DNA of 64,000 nt from Ardenticatenales bacterium (GTDB taxonomy: Bacteria; Chloroflexota; Anaerolineae; Epilineales; Epilineaceae): NCBI GenBank assembly GCA_020853525.1, contig JADYYS010000036.1, forward strand, positions 1 through 64,000. Direction: 5' to 3'. The position numbers were made by a program, and so were the translations under genes. Under the pieces are notes generated by a model. That model worked only from the letters and a program-made list of their open reading frames with translations. It was not told where the DNA came from and did no database searches. Shown in pieces: positions 17,127 through 28,565 of this stretch (its first letter is position 1; each line of letters opens with the position of its first letter).

Positions 17127-19061
17127 TTACGGGACCGGGGTCTCGAAGGCGGACACCGCCGGCCGCGTCCGCGATGCGATCGGCTGGGAGCGCACGAAAC
17201 CGCTCGTGCGCAGCGCCATCGGCAGGAAGATCGTGCCCGTGCTGACGATCGACACGCCCGCGACCGGGGGCTTGCCGACTTCGACGATGTTCGAGTTCGC
17301 CTTGGCCCCATCGGCCTCGACCTCGATGATGACGTCACCGTCGCGACCATCGGACACGATGTAGACACCGGCCAGGTTGGACTGGCTCGGCGGCACGATC
17401 GTCCGACCACGGTCCGTGATGAGGTCGATCGAGGTGCCGGAATTGACGACCTCCGGCTCGTTCTGGCCGGGCACCCGCCGCTCGTACGCCAGGTAGCCGA
17501 CGCTCGGCGGCAGCAGGCGGAGCTTGACGGGCGTCCCGTCGGCCACGTTGTTCCCGTTCAGATCCTTGATCTCAACGGTCACCCCGCCGCGCCGGTCCCG
17601 AATCCGGTGAATCGCCTTGGGGTTGACGATGATCCGCATGTTCACCGCCGGACCGACGACGTTGAACTTGGTTGCCGCCTCGATGTCGCCGGCATCGGCG
17701 CGCAGCGTGACCTGGCCGTGATCGGGCTGCGGCGCAGGGACGGCGCTGCCGGCCGTGTACGTCACCTCGGCCACGCCTTCCACCGGCGTCACCTCGGCCG
17801 AGCTCAGCGTCCCGAACCCGGTCGGATCGAGCGAGAACGCCACCTTGGTCCCCGAAACGGGCAGGCAGTTGCGGTCCGTGACGAACGCGCTGAAGCGCGC
17901 CTGGTGGTTCACGCCGGGTGCGGTCACGCTCGTGGCGAACACGGCCGTGGCGCCGTCGGGATACGTCAGGCGCAGCCCGCCGAGGTTGCCGCGGTCCGTC
18001 TGGTCGGGGCTCGGGAAGATGAGCGCCGGGGCGCCCGGATCACCGACGGTCCAGAGCGCCGTATCGGCCGGCGTCGTTCGCTGCTGCCCGCCGACGACGT
18101 CGAACAGGTCGGTGTTGTACTGCACGCACGCCTGCAGCCGACTGCCCTGGTAGCTGGCGGTGGTGCGTGGGATCGCCCAACCCGTCGTGTCGCTCGGCAC
18201 GGCCGCGAGCCCGCTGGCGATATTGGCCTGCGCGGTGGCGATGAGGGCCGTCGCCTCGCCGACGATCATGCACCCACGCGCCGGGTCCGGCTTGATCGGC
18301 GGCCCTTCGTTGGCCTGCTGCGGCTGGAGAAGGCCGGGCACCTGCTGCAGCTTGACCAGCGCCTGCTCCAGCGCGGTCCTGGCGGCCGACAGGTCCGGTG
18401 CTGCGGCGGCGCCGGCGCGGCCGGGCGCCATGTCCGGCATGCCGAGCATCGCCTGCAGGGTGCGGCTGAGCTCACTCGTCGTCAGGGCCGAGGCGTCCAG
18501 CGGATCGAGGATCGTCGGCAGCCAGCGCTGGTAGGGGTGCGGGGGCGAGGCCGTCGGCGTCGGCTGACCGGGCTGCGGTGTCGGGAGCTGGATCGGCCAC
18601 GTATCGGGCGGGGCCGGGAAGTTCTGGCACTTGGTGCCGACCGAGGCGATCGACTCGGACAGCGCCAGCTGGGTCACGCTGATCGCCGATCGATAGCTCG
18701 ACACGAAGTCGGCGGCCGAGACGGCGATGGAACGCTTGCCGGCACCGGCTCCGAGCGCCGGCAGCGACTGCTTCTTGACCACGACCCCGGAGAGATCGCG
18801 CAGCTGGACCACGAACTGCTCACCGCCGGCGGCATTGTCGTAGGCCACGACGGCGAAGAGGCTGGTGGCGGCTGCACCGAAGTTTCGTCGGGGATCACCG
18901 TCGCGCACGTCGCTCATGTAGAGCTGGGCGTTCACGCGATCGGTCTGTGCGAGGGGCGCGGCCGCGGCCGGGTGGGCCGGGCCGCCGACGACCATCAGGA
19001 CACCGATGGCGACGCCGAGGGTCGAGAGCACGGTGACCAGGACGGCGGACAAACGTGGCAT
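17127..19061 (-). CDS. Exported surface protein with Ig-like/invasin-type domains
   Basis: 644 residues. I take the second ATG (19061), as AAGGAG lies 9 nt before it. A signal peptide precedes an N-terminal beta-rich domain (about 35-120) resembling those of the next three genes. A Pro/Thr stretch and a helical region with many Ala/Gln residues (about 180-270) follow, then two Ig-like domains (about 340-600) with invasin-like motifs (TVEIKDLNGNNVADGTPVKL, GVAEVTYTAG). Near the C-terminus comes IFLPMALR, a short Leu-Pro motif seen in several exported proteins here. Its role is unknown; surface display is inferred. It is the most downstream of four co-directional related genes. Confidence 0.75.
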   Translation of the reverse strand: MPRLSAVLVTVLSTLGVAIGVLMVVGGPAHPAAAAPLAQTDRVNAQLYMSDVRDGDPRRNFGAAATSLFAVVAYDNAAGGEQFVVQLRDLSGVVVKKQSLPALGAGAGKRSIAVSAADFVSSYRSAISVTQLALSESIASVGTKCQNFPAPPDTWPIQLPTPQPGQPTPTASPPHPYQRWLPTILDPLDASALTTSELSRTLQAMLGMPDMAPGRAGAAAAPDLSAARTALEQALVKLQQVPGLLQPQQANEGPPIKPDPARGCMIVGEATALIATAQANIASGLAAVPSDTTGWAIPRTTASYQGSRLQACVQYNTDLFDVVGGQQRTTPADTALWTVGDPGAPALIFPSPDQTDRGNLGGLRLTYPDGATAVFATSVTAPGVNHQARFSAFVTDRNCLPVSGTKVAFSLDPTGFGTLSSAEVTPVEGVAEVTYTAGSAVPAPQPDHGQVTLRADAGDIEAATKFNVVGPAVNMRIIVNPKAIHRIRDRRGGVTVEIKDLNGNNVADGTPVKLRLLPPSVGYLAYERRVPGQNEPEVVNSGTSIDLITDRGRTIVPPSQSNLAGVYIVSDGRDGDVIIEVEADGAKANSNIVEVGKPPVAGVSIVSTGTIFLPMALRTSGFVRSQPIASRTRPAVSAFETPVP

Positions 19062-19254
19062 GTGGGGCATCTCCTTGGGTACGGGTGAAGGCAACCAGCG
19101 AGCCCGACTGCGGACGCAGAGGGTCGCAGGCGCGACGTCCGCGCGGGCATCACATGCCCGCAGCGGCGCCGGAACACACGGTGGTCTTGACGTCATGACG
19201 CACAGGACGCGGCCAAAGTCACGGGGCGCGTCCCGCGCTTTGCGGCTCGGCGCA

Positions 19255-20619
19255 CTATAGCCGGCGGCGGAACCAAAGGGCGAGCCCCACCAACACGGCG
19301 ATGCCGAGACCGAGGACGACGAGGTTCGGACCGCCCCCGCCCGCCGGCGTCGAACCGCCCGATGTTGCGTTGCCCGCCGGCACGGTGAACGTCGGCAGCG
19401 GCACGCTGCCGGATGCCTCGTTCCCAGCGGCCGGCCCGCCCGCGAGCGGCTGCGCTCCGCCGGCGTTCGACGGGTCGATCGCACCGGGCGGCACGGCGGC
19501 GCCCGCGCCGTCCTGCGGCACCGGGAGCCCGAGCGCGACCGACGTGGCCGCCTTGCTCTCGATGAGCGCCGACACCTGGGCGGACTGTGTCGCCGCGACG
19601 GGCTTGCCCACATCGACGGCCGCCGTGCTGCGGCCCGCCTGCGTCCTGTCGGCGGACAGGGCCGTCGTCGGCACGGGCGTGTTCTGTCGCGTGGCCGCGC
19701 CGGAACCGCCGCCACCGCCGCCGGTGAACGTGGCCGGCAGCCGGGGTGTCGCCGACGGCGCCGCCGTGACTTCGGCGGCAGCGTTGTTCGGGCTCTTGTT
19801 CGTCGCCTGGATCACGACCATATCCGCGCTCCCGGCCGCCGTGGAGGCCATGCCGAGCTCGTCGACGGTTACCGAGACGGTGTAGGGCGCGTTATCGGCG
19901 TACAGCGCCGCCATCGTGAACGAGGTGAGCTTGCCGACCTCCTCCTCGAGCTCGCCGGCCGCGGTGGCGAGCTCGTTCGCGGCGGGCGCGAGCTGCTCCA
20001 AGCGGGCGCGCGTGGCCGCGACATCGGTCATACCGATCCCAAGGATGTCTCCCACCGCCTCCTGTACCTCAGGATAGAGGCGGTCGATCGTCTGCTTGGC
20101 CGCGAGCGCGGCGCCGGTCAATCCGGCGCGGTCCATCGGCACGAGCACGCGCCCGAGGGAACGCAGATCGCGCTCGAGGCTTGTCCGCGCGTTGACGATC
20201 TCGCCGTCGACGCGGCGCGTGTCGGCGCCCATCTCCGCCAGCTCGCGGATGTCGTCGCAATAGAGCTCGACCAGGCCGGCGGCGCCGTGGACGAGATCGG
20301 TGGCCGAAAGTTCCACACGGGCTGTGCCGGCACCGCTGTAGCGCTCGGCCTCGAGATCGAGCAGCGGCTCGCCGCTGTTGTCGAAGACATCGACCTTGAT
20401 CCGCGTCTTGTTCGCGTCCGTGTAGTCGAACAGCGCCCAAGCGCTCGTCGCGTCCGTCGACACGTTGCCGGACTCGACGGCGTCACCGCCGGCCTCGGTC
20501 GTCGAGATCCGGACATTCGAGACCTTCGTGATCGCCTGCGCCGATGGCGCCCACAGCGGGGTGAGAAGCAGCGCCGCGGCAAGGCCGGCGCCTGCGAGCA
20601 TGCGTCGCATTGGGTACAT
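19255..20619 (-). CDS. Cell-surface protein with C-terminal membrane anchor
   Basis: About 454 residues from the ATG at 20619 (an ATG at 20649 would add ten residues). A signal peptide is followed by a beta-rich domain (about 30-110; AWALFDYTDANKTRIKV, RYSGAGTARVEL) clearly similar to the N-terminal domain of the gene at 21699-22604. Next come a helical region with acidic residues (about 115-225) and a long Ala/Thr/Gly/Pro-rich stretch. The end is GGGGPN, one hydrophobic segment (LVVLGLGIAVLVGLALWF) and RRRL, the arrangement of a C-terminal sorting or anchor signal. There is no sortase in the window, so plain membrane anchoring is equally possible. Function unknown. Confidence 0.75.
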   Translation of the reverse strand: MYPMRRMLAGAGLAAALLLTPLWAPSAQAITKVSNVRISTTEAGGDAVESGNVSTDATSAWALFDYTDANKTRIKVDVFDNSGEPLLDLEAERYSGAGTARVELSATDLVHGAAGLVELYCDDIRELAEMGADTRRVDGEIVNARTSLERDLRSLGRVLVPMDRAGLTGAALAAKQTIDRLYPEVQEAVGDILGIGMTDVAATRARLEQLAPAANELATAAGELEEEVGKLTSFTMAALYADNAPYTVSVTVDELGMASTAAGSADMVVIQATNKSPNNAAAEVTAAPSATPRLPATFTGGGGGGSGAATRQNTPVPTTALSADRTQAGRSTAAVDVGKPVAATQSAQVSALIESKAATSVALGLPVPQDGAGAAVPPGAIDPSNAGGAQPLAGGPAAGNEASGSVPLPTFTVPAGNATSGGSTPAGGGGPNLVVLGLGIAVLVGLALWFRRRL

Positions 20620-20694
20620 CGTCCACACGTCCTTGTCTGTTTCTTTCATTGCGGCCCGGTCGGCGCGGCGCGCCGCGAGCCGGGGTCGGGGCGA

Positions 20695-21411
20695 TCAGCG
20701 CTGCTTGAGCGCCGACATTCCAGCCCACACCACGATGGCCAACAACACGATGACGCCAAGGCCGCTCCCGAGGAGCAGGAGCTGGCTCGGCTCGCCCGCC
20801 TGCGGCGCCGTGGCCCCGTTGCCGCCGGGGGGCGGATTGACTTGGGGCGCCGCCGGATTCACGCCGCCCGAGTCCTCGTCGACCGGCACGTTCTGGACGT
20901 TGCTCGCCGGAATCACCTCGGCACTGCCGACGAGGAGCGTCAGGCCGTCGGCGGGGCTCTCCCGTCCGTCGACCTCGACGTAGGCGTTCACGAGGTACTC
21001 GGCATCGGCGAGGGGCTCCTCGAAGGTGAACTCGACCGAGTTCGTGCCCGGTACCGAGAGCTCCGTCTCCTGCATGCCGGCGATGACCCCCTGCGGTGCG
21101 ATGACCTTGATCACCGCGCGCCGGGCGGCCGTGCCGTCGTACTCGAACCACACCTTGAACTGCTTCGTGCCGGCGGGCGCCTTGAAGAGCTTCTCGCCGG
21201 CCGGTGCCGGCTGCTCCCAGACCGTCTGCCCGGCGTCGTCGCCGATACGGATGTTGCCGACGGTGGCGCGGCCGGACTGCGCGAAGGCCGGCACGGCGAG
21301 CGTGCCGGCAGCGGCGACGGCGCACAGCAGCGCACCGATGCGGCCAAGCCGCGCACCCAGGACGGCGCCTTGGTCCGCACCCAGCACGGCACGATGGCGG
21401 GGGATGCTCAT
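20695..21411 (-). CDS. Small cell-surface protein with C-terminal membrane anchor
   Basis: 238 residues; the ATG at 21411 has GAGGAG 7 nt upstream. A signal peptide ends at AFAQ (about residue 45). The single folded domain (about 48-165) is rich in beta strands and again resembles the N-terminal domain of its neighbours (NIRIGDDAGQTVWEQ, FKVWFEYDG, AVIKVIAPQG). A Pro/Asn/Gly linker leads to a hydrophobic segment (LLLLGSGLGVIVLLAIVVW) and a short basic tail (ALKQR). No function can be assigned. It lies 75 nt upstream of the 454-residue surface protein gene, and the order suggests one transcript. Confidence 0.72.
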   Translation of the reverse strand: MSIPRHRAVLGADQGAVLGARLGRIGALLCAVAAAGTLAVPAFAQSGRATVGNIRIGDDAGQTVWEQPAPAGEKLFKAPAGTKQFKVWFEYDGTAARRAVIKVIAPQGVIAGMQETELSVPGTNSVEFTFEEPLADAEYLVNAYVEVDGRESPADGLTLLVGSAEVIPASNVQNVPVDEDSGGVNPAAPQVNPPPGGNGATAPQAGEPSQLLLLGSGLGVIVLLAIVVWAGMSALKQR

Positions 21412-21698
21412 GCGTTTCTCCTCGCGCCGGCGCTGATGCGCGGCGCATGATTCTGGCGATGTCGAGATGGACGTCACCGAGCGCCCAGTGTCGGGGCACG
21501 GCGTAAGCCTCGGCTGAAGCCCGGGTAAGCGCCGCCTGAGCGGACTGCCGCACCGGAATTGCACGCCGCAGCAACCGTCGCCCCTGCGGAACGGCCGAGG
21601 GCGAGGGATGGCGATCATATCACCCGGCGTCTCCGGCGACAAAGACGGACACCCTTGATGCGTCCGCCCTGCCGCGTCGGCCTCCGCCCAACCGCCGC

Positions 21699-22604
21699 TC
21701 AGCGCGAGCGGAGGGTTGCGCCCTTGCTCAACACCGGCAGCTGGATGCGGGCCGGACCCCACACCCAGAACTCGGCGGTGACGGCAATGTCGCCGGCCAC
21801 CTCCACTTGGACGACGAAGGTGTCCGTGGCGTGGTGCCCGGTCGACGGGAGCGGCAGGTCGCGCAGCTGAGCCGCCTGCGCGCTCAGATCCGTGGACGCC
21901 CGTACGACCTCGCCGAGCATCGTATCCACCTGCGCCGCCCGACGCTGCTTGCCGGCGACATCATCCGGCGGAAGCTCGATCGCGCGCGCGAGGATGAGGA
22001 TGGCGTCACGCAGAGACCCGTCGATCTCGGCGACCTCGGCGGCGGGCGCCGGCGGGAGATCGACGTTGCCCAACAACTCCGCCGTCCACACCAGGCGCAG
22101 GACGGCCGCCTCCGCCGACCGGAGGTACTCCTGCACGCCGACGCTGCGCTCAGCTGCCTGCTTGGCGCTCTGCTTGGCGTCGCGCGCATCGGCGCTCAAG
22201 GCGCCCGCGAGGACGCCGTACACCGCCGTGCCATCGATGTCGATCGTCGCGGTGCCGTCGCCGTTGTAGCGCGCGCCATGGCCGAACACCGTCACGCCGC
22301 CGCGGCCCTTGACGACGACGCGGATCTCCTGGTCGGCCGCCTGCTCGTACGCGAAGCGGGCGTACACATGGCGCGTGCCTTCGTCGAAGAGCACCGCCTC
22401 CGCCGTGGCGGGGGATGTCGGAACCGGCGGAGGACCGGCGTCGGGCCTGGCGGCCACGTAGAGCGACTTCACGCGCACGGCGGTGGTGTCCGCCTCGACC
22501 GGCCGGCCGCCCGCGAATCCGGCGAGGACGGCGAGGACGGCGATGCCGAGTGCGGCGGGGCACGCGCGGCGCAGCAGGCGGCCGGCTGGGGTCGGTCCGG
22601 TCAT
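21699..22604 (-). CDS. Exported surface protein, beta-rich N-terminus plus helical region
   Basis: 301 residues; the ATG at 22604 has GGAGG 7 nt upstream. After the signal peptide (about 1-38) a beta-rich domain (about 40-130; VYARFAYEQAADQEIRVVV, RYNGDGTATIDI) aligns by eye with the gene at 19255-20619. A mainly helical segment follows (about 135-250). Near the C-terminus stands RIQLPVLSKG, a variant of the Leu-Pro motif of other exported proteins here. There is no membrane anchor. It is the first of the four related genes; a candidate promoter (TTGCTC, 18 nt, TACCAT at 22693-22722, minus) lies about 90 nt upstream. Function unknown. Confidence 0.72.
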   Translation of the reverse strand: MTGPTPAGRLLRRACPAALGIAVLAVLAGFAGGRPVEADTTAVRVKSLYVAARPDAGPPPVPTSPATAEAVLFDEGTRHVYARFAYEQAADQEIRVVVKGRGGVTVFGHGARYNGDGTATIDIDGTAVYGVLAGALSADARDAKQSAKQAAERSVGVQEYLRSAEAAVLRLVWTAELLGNVDLPPAPAAEVAEIDGSLRDAILILARAIELPPDDVAGKQRRAAQVDTMLGEVVRASTDLSAQAAQLRDLPLPSTGHHATDTFVVQVEVAGDIAVTAEFWVWGPARIQLPVLSKGATLRSR

Positions 22605-22692
22605 CGGGATCCTCCGTCTGGGGTCGCGTGGCGGGCGGGTCGGACAAGACACACGCCGGGGCGGAGCGCGTCGCACGTTCGAGAGTTCGGTG

Positions 22693-22722
22693 ATGGTAGT
22701 GTGTCGGACGCGGCGGGAGCAA
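22693..22722 (-). promoter_or_regulatory. Candidate promoter for the four-gene surface-protein cluster
   Basis: On the minus strand TTGCTC (22717-22722), an 18-nt spacer and TACCAT (22693-22698) precede the first gene of the cluster by 89 nt. Each box has four of six consensus bases. Confidence 0.35.
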
Positions 22723-22797
22723 GGTCGGTGGCGCCGCGGATGTGATCGGGGGCGGGCGGCCGCGGATCGCCGCTCGAGGTCGGCGTCGCCCCGGCCG

Positions 22798-22876
22798 CTA
22801 GCACTCTGTCACTGGACACGCGTCGGGGATCCGACAGAGGCAGGCTTCCGCAGACTCTGCAGTGACAGAGTACTAG
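22798..22876. repeat. 79-bp inverted-repeat element, copy A
   Basis: Seventeen-base arms CTAGCACTCTGTCACTG and CAGTGACAGAGTACTAG pair with one mismatch and enclose 45 nt. Copies of the same 79-bp length are at 28566-28644 and 59575-59653. The shared core is CACTGGACRCG near the left arm. The right arm contains the stop codon (TAG) of the 970-residue protein gene on the minus strand. Confidence 0.8.
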
Positions 22877-25785
22877 CGCAGTCGGGGGGGCCGGCGCAGG
22901 GTGAACGCGCGCATGACGAGCGGCAGGTAGACCCGCGGCCCGCGCTCGGGCGACAGCCCGAACAGGACGGTCGTCGTCGTCCCGTCCGTTACGAAGGCGC
23001 CCTGTTCGGATGGACCGGTCGTCACCCAGCCGGAGGGCGGCGCGACGCTCACGAAGAAGACGCCGGTCGGGAGCGTCGCACAGACGGGACGGTCCTGGCG
23101 GCTGCGCAGCTGACGGTAGGACGTATGGCGGTCCGTCAGCACGTCGATGAGGACATCGCCCTGCGCCGCCTCGCCGGCGTCGCGGAAGCCGTCGTGATTG
23201 CGGTCGTCGAACACGTCAACGCAGACCGTCCCGTGCGGGCCGTTCACGGTGGGCTCGGGCGTCGGTGAAAGAGTGGGGGCGCGCGTCGGAGGGACCGTCG
23301 GGCCGCGGGTGGGCGTGGCGGTCGGACGCGGCGGGCTCGGCGTCGGGCTTGGGGTCGTCGGCGCGCGGGCACCGAAGGCGAACGTCACGGACGCGTCGGC
23401 CATCGGCGCGCTGAAGTCGTACGCCCGCGTTCCGGAGGCCACGAGGTTGCGCGGCAGCTCGACGATCTCGAGGCGGTAGGCACCGTCCGCCAAGCCGCTC
23501 CAGCAGTGATCGGGGTCGTTCGCGCCGTGAGTCGTCCAGGTGATGAAGACGCCCGAGAGCTGGTGCGTCAGCCGGAGCGTCGCCCCGGCCAGGAACCGCT
23601 CGCCGGCGTCGCGCCGGCCGTCGCCGTTGCGGTCGTCGAAGGCGATGATGCACGCCTGGCGGCCGGTGAACGTCGAGGGGTCGCGGGTCGGGGTCGGCGG
23701 GCCGCTCGGCGTGTTCGTCGGCGTCACGCCCGGTGAAGTCGGCGTGGCCGAGGCGACGCGCGGGTCGGCGGTCGGGCCGTCCGTCGGCCCGGGCGGGAAC
23801 GTCGGCGTCGCGCTCGGCGTGGCGGTCGGCGTGCGGGCCAGGGCGGTCAGGGCGAGCCACGTCGCCGTGGCGCCGGGCCCGGCCGACGCCGTGACGCCCG
23901 GCGCCGCCGTCATCGTTGCCACCCAGGCCGCGGTGGCGGTCGCCGCGGCCGCCGTGACGGTCGGACCGGCGATAACCGTCGCGGCGACCTCGGTGCGGAT
24001 CGCGGCGCTCGTGGCCGTGGCCCCGGCGATCGCGGTGGCCGTCTGGGCGACCGGCGGGACGGTGGCCGACGGCGTCGGGGAGACGGACGGGGTCGGCGAG
24101 AGCGTCGGCACGGCAGAGATCGTCACGATCGGCGTCGGAGGCGGTGTGCCGGTGGTCGACGCCGTCGCGCTCGGACCACCGCCCGGCGTCGGCGACGTCG
24201 GCGACGGCGATGCGGTCGGAATCGGCGTCAGCGTGGCGGCAAGGCCGATCGCGTAGCTGACGACGAGCGCCGGCCCGCTCGCCGGATCGGGCGGTGACGG
24301 TTCACGGTTGTAGACATCCACGCCGGAGTGCCACGCCGCCAGGTTGTTCTCGTCGGGCAGCGGGCCGTCGACGCGGAACGAGGCGCGGCCGGAGCCGTCG
24401 ACGCGCGCTTCCAGGAGAGGGAGTTGCGCCGGGGCGAAGCCGAACGTGTTCTTGCGCCCCGGGAGGAGGTCGATCTCCTCCAGCGACGGGCCGATCTGGG
24501 CGGCGACGGCGGCGCTGCTCACCGTCAGGAACGTCGCATCCCGCCACCCGGCGTCGATCGCGCCGTCCAGCAGGACGACCTTCCACTCGCCGGTCTTCAG
24601 GAACTCGTTCGTCTGGCCGATGAGCTCGACGCGGGCGTCGAGGATGTTCGCCTCGGGCGGGATCTCGGACAGATCGAACTGGATCATCCCGTAGTGCGGG
24701 TTGTCGCCGCGGCCCCACATGCCGGCGTAGATCGAGGCGTAGCCGAGGTGGTTCTTCCGGTCGCGCTGCGCCGAGACCTTGGGCACGTAGCCGACGTCCG
24801 CCGGCGCGGGCCGAAGCGTGATCGTGTCGAACGACTGGGCGGGCGGCGGCGTCGGCGTCACCGTCGGCGGCGGGCCGGCGTACGTCGGCAGCGGCGTCGG
24901 GGTGACGGTGGCGTTGCCGGCCAGCCACTGGGCGGCGTCGGCATACTCCGTCTTGCAGTCGCGCGGGCAGTACTTCACGGTCACCGTCGCGCGGTCGACG
25001 ACCTTGATGATCCCTTGCGCCTGGTTCGATTCCTGCGTCGAGAACCGCAGCGGCTGGACCGCCCGGAACAGCGGGAACGATGCGGCGTCCTCGACGAGCT
25101 CGACGAGGATACCGACCGGATCGGCATCGCTGACGACGCGAACGGTGATCCGGTCCTTCTTGGACGCGTCGAGGTTCGCCGCCGGGTCGCGCGCCGTGAT
25201 GTCCGCCTGCGCCGCCGCGCCGTAGTAGACGTCGGCGTCGAAGGCGACATAGAGCCCGACGTACCACTCGATGCCGGCGCCGATGCCCGAGAACGGACCC
25301 TCGGGCCAAACCGCCGACGTGTAGTACGGGCTGCCGCCGGGCGGAATGCCGTTCTTCTTCTCGAACGTGATCGTCTCACAACCCTGGCCACTGTACACGA
25401 TGCCGTCGGGGTGGTTGACGAACTGCCGGCCGCCGCCCGAGTCCTTGACGAACACGCGCACGAGGTCCTCGAACGAGTGGCAGTAGATGATGTGGACGGT
25501 GTCCGTGCCCGCCGGGAACTCGGTGACGCCGGGGCCCTGCATGCAGTGGTTGTCGTCCAGCTGGGCCTGGTAGGTCTCGTCGCACATGTGGAGGTGCCAG
25601 GCCGGCGTGATGACCGGTGTCGCACAGTACGGCGGGCAGGCCTGCGCGGCGGCGCGCGGCGGCGCGGCCGTGGACACGACGTCCAGCACGAACAGCAGCG
25701 CCGACACCGCAATGCACAGGCCGAGCGGCCCGATGCGGCGTGCGGCGCTCCGCGGGGGGGCGGGGGGCTGCGGGAGGGTTGCCAT
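22873..25785 (-). CDS. Secreted multidomain adhesin-like protein with SdrD-B-type domains
   Basis: 970 residues with an N-terminal signal peptide. Residues about 50-280 form a Cys-containing domain not recognised (CPPYCATP, CHSFEDLVRVFVKDSGG). About 325-510 is the beta-rich DNRLRE-like domain also found twice in the subtilase/CAP protein (GMIQFDLSEIPPEANI, SFRVDGPLP, WHSGVD). A long Thr/Pro/Ala linker (about 515-690) follows. Two SdrD-B-like domains come next (DDRNGDGRRDAGE and DDRNHDGFRDAGE, each an Asp/Asn calcium-type loop). The end is RVYLPLVMRAF plus a basic tail. These features fit a secreted, calcium-stabilised adhesin; the ligand is unknown. The start has only a weak ribosome-binding site. 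Confidence 0.8.
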   Translation of the reverse strand: MATLPQPPAPPRSAARRIGPLGLCIAVSALLFVLDVVSTAAPPRAAAQACPPYCATPVITPAWHLHMCDETYQAQLDDNHCMQGPGVTEFPAGTDTVHIIYCHSFEDLVRVFVKDSGGGRQFVNHPDGIVYSGQGCETITFEKKNGIPPGGSPYYTSAVWPEGPFSGIGAGIEWYVGLYVAFDADVYYGAAAQADITARDPAANLDASKKDRITVRVVSDADPVGILVELVEDAASFPLFRAVQPLRFSTQESNQAQGIIKVVDRATVTVKYCPRDCKTEYADAAQWLAGNATVTPTPLPTYAGPPPTVTPTPPPAQSFDTITLRPAPADVGYVPKVSAQRDRKNHLGYASIYAGMWGRGDNPHYGMIQFDLSEIPPEANILDARVELIGQTNEFLKTGEWKVVLLDGAIDAGWRDATFLTVSSAAVAAQIGPSLEEIDLLPGRKNTFGFAPAQLPLLEARVDGSGRASFRVDGPLPDENNLAAWHSGVDVYNREPSPPDPASGPALVVSYAIGLAATLTPIPTASPSPTSPTPGGGPSATASTTGTPPPTPIVTISAVPTLSPTPSVSPTPSATVPPVAQTATAIAGATATSAAIRTEVAATVIAGPTVTAAAATATAAWVATMTAAPGVTASAGPGATATWLALTALARTPTATPSATPTFPPGPTDGPTADPRVASATPTSPGVTPTNTPSGPPTPTRDPSTFTGRQACIIAFDDRNGDGRRDAGERFLAGATLRLTHQLSGVFITWTTHGANDPDHCWSGLADGAYRLEIVELPRNLVASGTRAYDFSAPMADASVTFAFGARAPTTPSPTPSPPRPTATPTRGPTVPPTRAPTLSPTPEPTVNGPHGTVCVDVFDDRNHDGFRDAGEAAQGDVLIDVLTDRHTSYRQLRSRQDRPVCATLPTGVFFVSVAPPSGWVTTGPSEQGAFVTDGTTTTVLFGLSPERGPRVYLPLVMRAFTLRRPPRLR

Positions 25786-25942
25786 GGCTCGTGGGTTGAG
25801 ACGTGCCGAGAGCCGCCGGCGTTACGGCGGGTCGGCCCGCGCATGGTGGACGTCCAATGTCCGGCAGCTGAAGCTGGCCGGTGCGTTCTGTTCGCGCCCC
25901 TCGAATCTATCGCGTCTCTGATACGGCGCGGCGACGTCTTCA

Positions 25943-25980
25943 TTGGCGGGCCGTCTGGCCGCCGCTTATACTTGCGGCCA
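25943..25980 (+). promoter_or_regulatory. clpC promoter with overlapping inverted repeat
   Basis: TTGGCG (25943-25948), an 18-nt spacer and TATACT (25967-25972) form a good sigma-70-type promoter 37 nt before the start codon. TGGCCGC (25956-25962) and GCGGCCA (25974-25980) make a 7-bp inverted repeat around the -10, placed like an operator. It does not match CIRCE or a CtsR box. Confidence 0.55.
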
Positions 25981-26008
25981 GTGCGATCAAGTGAGGAGAC
26001 GCCCGACC

Positions 26009-28501
<2,493 letters not shown>

Positions 28502-28565
28502 GCCCGAAGGGTCGGCCGGGGCGCGCCGGCGACTTGTGATCAGTGGGGCGTGTTGTGGCGGGTTA

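Noticed and set aside
19255-21411. LPXTG sortase substrates among the surface proteins
   Set aside because: The C-termini have a hydrophobic segment and basic tail but no LPxTG-type motif before it, and no sortase gene is in the window.
23700-24260. Repetitive DNA that could be mistaken for a CRISPR or satellite array
   Set aside because: The periodicity comes from codons for a Thr/Pro/Ala linker in the 970-residue exported protein; there are no constant repeats with unique spacers.
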